Source: Holosporales bacterium (lineage in GTDB: Bacteria; Pseudomonadota; Alphaproteobacteria; BNTO01). Taken from it: a stretch of DNA of 7,989 bases. Of the stretch, positions 4,933 through 7,989 are shown piece by piece. Every line of letters begins with the position of its first letter. The first letter of the stretch is position 1. The stretch covers positions 1-7,989 of the forward strand of contig JAISCJ010000069.1 in NCBI GenBank assembly GCA_031265645.1, written 5' to 3'. The notes under the pieces were generated by a model that was not told the origin of the DNA, made no database searches, and was given only the letters and a program-made list of their open reading frames with translations. The position numbers and the translations under genes are program-made.

Positions 4933-7617
4933 TTATTTAGATAGGCGTGCAAATACTTGCGTTGGATCAAACGGCGTACGGAAATTTTTGAGCGTAAGAC
5001 GTCGAACCTTATCCCTTCCAGAATCCGTCTGACGAGATTCGGCGTCAGATGGGTTATTGAACGAAATTGCGGCTGGAGATGCTTCGAAGACAGGGAAAGA
5101 GAACCATCGCGCAAGCAGCCCATCATCTGTCGATACTAAACGGCCCCCAATCGTTTTGGAGGTGTCTTCTTCTGTGGCTCCTTGGGAGCTAAGAAATGTT
5201 ACTAACGCACCGTTTGTACTTGGCAGATACGGGTTGCCCCCACCTACCGTGAATCCATGATTGACAACGGCAAAACGACGAACAAATATTGATGTGATCT
5301 CTTTACGACGTACGCGAAGTTCCTCCAATGACATTCTTGCTTCACCAGGACACGGGGTTATTGACATAAGCTGGGATATACCATTGACAAAGTCAAAACT
5401 AGCGTCTACTCGTGCGTCCAGACTTTCTAAGCCTTCAATTTTGCTTAGTAGTACATCTTCTGTGATGATGGTTCCTTCTTCCATTTGTGCCTCACGATCT
5501 CTGAAGATACGAAGTTTTTCATGAAAAGACTTTAGCTCTGGATTTTGTTCCAACGTCTCTGCAAATACTGCTGACGGCTCTGGGCAATGAATGACAACTA
5601 TTGACGATAATGCATTACGAAGGTGAGTCTGCAATGCGAGGAATCCTGCAATATTTTCTGAGCTAAGTGGCTCGAAGGGGGGTAGATCGAATGCGAACCG
5701 TTCAAATAACTGTTGTTCCACATTCAGCGAGACTACGCTATCGTGCGTGGAACCACCTAAAGGAGTTACGAAAAAAGGAGCTCGCATTTCTAACTTGGAT
5801 CTAGTAACTACCTTATCGCCGAAAAAATCCGCACCTCCACGAGTAGTTTGCGTACTACTAAAAAAGCCTGATGTAACCGGTTCGTCAAACCTATACGCTG
5901 TGTCTCCCAATCGGGCTAACAAGTCGATAACTCTACCCTTAGAAAAGCTACTAAACTGTGGAAATCCAGGCTGAATAGCACCCGATTCGGAAACAACTAC
6001 CCCCTCCGAGGAAAAGCGGACCCGCGGTATGCTAGAGGCTCTGGTTCGGGCTCTCAAAAGGACTGGCGCTACCAATGTTTTTACGGCCTGTAATTGTTCC
6101 CGCATGAGTCCAACCCTCGATAAAATTAGGGTAGACGGAGAAAACGGTGCCCCAAATACTGATACCACCGCATCATCATGGTCCCAACGTCCGCGTCCAT
6201 AATCTCGAACAGAACCCCATATATCTAGACCTGCTGAATAAAAGATGGATAGAATATCTTCAGCAATTTTTTGCATTTCTTTATCAGTTGAACAAATACA
6301 CAATCCTAGAAACTGCAGAACTTCAGAAGGAATCTCGCTCAACGAGCGCACCATAAACCTCAAGATATGTTCTACTAGCGCGAACTGCATTCCGTCGGAT
6401 CCGCTGAGTGATAGATAATTCTTGAATTTGGTGAGCTGTTCTAATACGGCTCCTTCGCGCGCCATCTTTACGGCATCAAGAACGCAAGAAAGAATACTTT
6501 GTGCTTCTGGGGCGCTTCTTTTGAGTTCGTCCATTCTTCTGGAAATGTTCAGCCGTTCCCGATCATAGTGACTATACACGAGGAGAAAAGATTCTTGCCA
6601 AGCACGAATCTTTGCCATTCGCTCTTCCAGTCTATTGAGTTCGAAACAAATGTCAGCATGCGGCGTCACGAACGCGTCCAAAGCGCTGAGCGCCTGTTTA
6701 ATATTTGACACAAGAAGCTTTCTGTTCGTGTTTCGCTGTTTTGGGAGGAATGGGCGTGCAATCAGGGATGTTTCATCAGACGTGAACATCGGCAACTTGA
6801 GAGCTTTGTCGAGAGAACCGTTCAAACACCCAATATTCCACACTAAATACCTCCAGCTCAGATCTGGATCCTGCCTAAGTGTTCGAATGCGTTCACTGAC
6901 CATCCTTATCTCATCAAAATTTTTTTCGGATCCATCTTGATCCTTTGGATTTCCATCTCGATATTCGTCGAACCGGACAAGTACTGCGTCAATTAGTGCG
7001 GGAACTTCGAGAAGAAATGAACCATACCAAGAACTGGCCTTGATATCTGCTATTTGACGTTGAACATCACTCCCATGACGTAACATGTCTGGGTTACTGT
7101 CTTTCACAAATTGCAGCAATGTCTCAACACGAGCTTTTTGATCGGTTAGACTCTGCACCTCAGAACGTGCCTGTGCAGTCTTGCGTCTCGATTCTCCTCT
7201 TAAATGAGCAAAACTATCAAAAAAGGCGCCCAAATTACCTCGATGGGACTCTAGCTCGTTCACTTCCATTAGTGGAGCACACGCCGTTTTAAGAGCACGC
7301 AACGCGACTGCCAATCTTCCAGTTAGCTCATGACGTTGAACCAATGACAGTCTTTCCTTCGTCTGCAGAGTATCAAACTCGGCTAGAATCCCCTTACATG
7401 TATCAAGAACAACGTCATCAATGCCAGATCCTAGTGATTTAAGGCCCCTTACCAGATGCGTGAATTCTTCGAGATAGGAATATTCGACTTTTTTCAAAAA
7501 GCTAGTACTTGTATTTGCTTTCCTAAAGTCAACTGCAAACGTACCAGGCTGTGACGCGAAACTGGCAGGGGAGATCCACATTAAAGTGGAAAGCGCGAAT
7601 AATTTATTTGTTTTCAT
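4933..7617 (-). CDS. Large secreted, mostly helical protein of unknown function
   Basis: This is an 894-residue protein that I do not recognise. Residues 1-21 are a clear Sec signal peptide: Lys2/Lys5, a hydrophobic core (LFALSTLMWI) and an SFA site before SQPG, so cleavage after Ala21 is likely. There is no lipobox and no further convincing membrane segment, so the product should be periplasmic or exported. Residues about 40-400 are rich in charged, heptad-like helices (for example EELTGRL-type segments near 90-120 and NRLEERMAKIRAW at 328-340), suggesting coiled coils. About 530-640 is richer in Gly, Ser and beta-type residues, and 690-780 is helical again. Nine cysteines remain in the mature chain. 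The ATG at 7617 is supported by AAAGG upstream and by a promoter. The gene is monocistronic. A host-directed or surface role is only a guess from size and export. Confidence 0.85.
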   Translation of the reverse strand: MKTNKLFALSTLMWISPASFASQPGTFAVDFRKANTSTSFLKKVEYSYLEEFTHLVRGLKSLGSGIDDVVLDTCKGILAEFDTLQTKERLSLVQRHELTGRLAVALRALKTACAPLMEVNELESHRGNLGAFFDSFAHLRGESRRKTAQARSEVQSLTDQKARVETLLQFVKDSNPDMLRHGSDVQRQIADIKASSWYGSFLLEVPALIDAVLVRFDEYRDGNPKDQDGSEKNFDEIRMVSERIRTLRQDPDLSWRYLVWNIGCLNGSLDKALKLPMFTSDETSLIARPFLPKQRNTNRKLLVSNIKQALSALDAFVTPHADICFELNRLEERMAKIRAWQESFLLVYSHYDRERLNISRRMDELKRSAPEAQSILSCVLDAVKMAREGAVLEQLTKFKNYLSLSGSDGMQFALVEHILRFMVRSLSEIPSEVLQFLGLCICSTDKEMQKIAEDILSIFYSAGLDIWGSVRDYGRGRWDHDDAVVSVFGAPFSPSTLILSRVGLMREQLQAVKTLVAPVLLRARTRASSIPRVRFSSEGVVVSESGAIQPGFPQFSSFSKGRVIDLLARLGDTAYRFDEPVTSGFFSSTQTTRGGADFFGDKVVTRSKLEMRAPFFVTPLGGSTHDSVVSLNVEQQLFERFAFDLPPFEPLSSENIAGFLALQTHLRNALSSIVVIHCPEPSAVFAETLEQNPELKSFHEKLRIFRDREAQMEEGTIITEDVLLSKIEGLESLDARVDASFDFVNGISQLMSITPCPGEARMSLEELRVRRKEITSIFVRRFAVVNHGFTVGGGNPYLPSTNGALVTFLSSQGATEEDTSKTIGGRLVSTDDGLLARWFSFPVFEASPAAISFNNPSDAESRQTDSGRDKVRRLTLKNFRTPFDPTQVFARLSK

Positions 7618-7638
7618 ATGTTTTTTTACCTTTGTTCA

Positions 7639-7667
7639 ATTATAGCAGATATTCTATTCGAGGTCTA
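7639..7667 (-). promoter_or_regulatory. Promoter of the 894-residue secreted protein
   Basis: On the minus strand TAGACC (7662-7667), a 17-base spacer and TATAAT (7639-7644) with upstream TGC form an extended -10 promoter (TGCTATAAT). The -10 ends 22 bases before the ATG; AAAGG (7628-7632) lies between them. The leader would be about 15 bases. Confidence 0.65.
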
Positions 7668-7677
7668 TATTAATTAA

Positions 7678-7713
7678 AGGGCGATCGAGCTCTCATCTTC
7701 GGCCCTATTTTTT
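7678..7713 (+). terminator. Terminator-like hairpin upstream of the secreted-protein promoter
   Basis: AGGGC (7678-7682) pairs with GCCCT (7702-7706), extended by GA/TC (7683-7684 with 7699-7700) across a bulged G7701. ATTTTTT follows on the plus strand. On the minus strand it would insulate the promoter at 7639-7667 from transcripts entering from the right. Confidence 0.45.
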
Positions 7714-7989
7714 CAGATGCGTTAAAATACACCGAATTGTGAGCGTGTCTCTGCGCGATGCCCCGCTTAATATAGAATCAATTAGCACGAAACGTAAAAT
7801 CAGTGTATCACTCACCTTCGCCGGAAACAAGGCTAGGTTTCACTGCATTCAGGGCCTACGCACGAAAAATCTGAGACAAACAACTTGACAAATGCTTAAA
7901 AGACATAGCGTTCTTTCTCATCAAGGATTTCGTTGATTGTCCAGGCTTACGAGGCACATCTTTTAATATCGCCAGCGCCCATTTTCTCA
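7714..7989. other. Right-edge sequence, no intact gene; possibly decayed
   Basis: No complete ORF is supported. On the minus strand one frame reads short coding-like pieces (AWTINEILDEKERYVF, then AFVKLFVSDFSCVGPECSET) separated by stop codons, as in an eroded gene, but I cannot name a family. A plus-strand frame is open at the extreme right (LIVQAYEAHLLISPAPIFS) and may continue outside the window. Confidence 0.35.

Noticed and set aside
4..6933. Six GGATCC palindromes in the window
   Set aside because: This is slightly more than chance would give, but they are scattered through unrelated genes with no pattern.
4957..6940. Several plus-strand ORFs of 60-101 codons
   Set aside because: All are antisense to the 894-residue gene, which has a signal peptide, promoter and ribosome binding site; none resembles a protein family.
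1..7989. CRISPR array, tRNA or rRNA genes
   Set aside because: No regularly spaced repeats, tRNA T-loop/acceptor patterns or rRNA signatures were seen on either strand.

Overview
The window looks like a stretch of an alphaproteobacterial chromosome of moderate AT content. The main evidence is the complete DnaK at 1441-3309, whose sequence across the nucleotide-binding and substrate-binding domains reads as alphaproteobacterial. An Rpn/PD-(D/E)XK transposase-family gene, a decayed group II intron, long AT-rich spacers and a very large orphan secreted protein are a mix often seen in host-associated or intracellular alphaproteobacteria (Holosporales/Rickettsiales-like). That lifestyle and order are inference, not proof.

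Layout, left to right. 1-578 (minus) is the N-terminal 192 codons of an Rpn-type nuclease, cut by the window edge. 579-1032 has no gene I can name. 1033-1320 (plus) is the fossil 3' end of a group II intron: the last ~40 residues of the intron-encoded reverse transcriptase/maturase, ended by an amber stop, then domain V and domain VI of the ribozyme. A terminator-like hairpin follows, then the dnaK control region with a degenerate but correctly spaced CIRCE-like (HrcA) operator at 1376-1402, then dnaK. dnaJ and grpE do not follow it. 3310-3692 is the convergent spacer between dnaK and a minus-strand alpha/beta hydrolase (3693-4379). It contains a strong stem-loop and a short GC-rich block with a direct repeat. 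4380-4932 is a non-coding spacer rich in stem-loops, including a possible small RNA on the plus strand (about 4734-4895). 4933-7617 (minus) encodes an 894-residue protein with a Sec signal peptide and no domain that I recognise. 7618-7989 holds its promoter, a terminator-like hairpin and unassigned, possibly decayed sequence.

The genes do not form an operon. DnaK is a housekeeping chaperone. The three minus-strand genes are separated by large spacers and each has its own extended -10 promoter (TGCTATAAT or TGCTATATT) only 18-22 bases before its ATG, so each is probably transcribed alone with a very short leader. The best candidates for something undescribed are the 894-residue secreted protein and the possible small RNA next to its 3' end. 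The clearest regulatory observation is the CIRCE-like site in front of dnaK rather than groESL.
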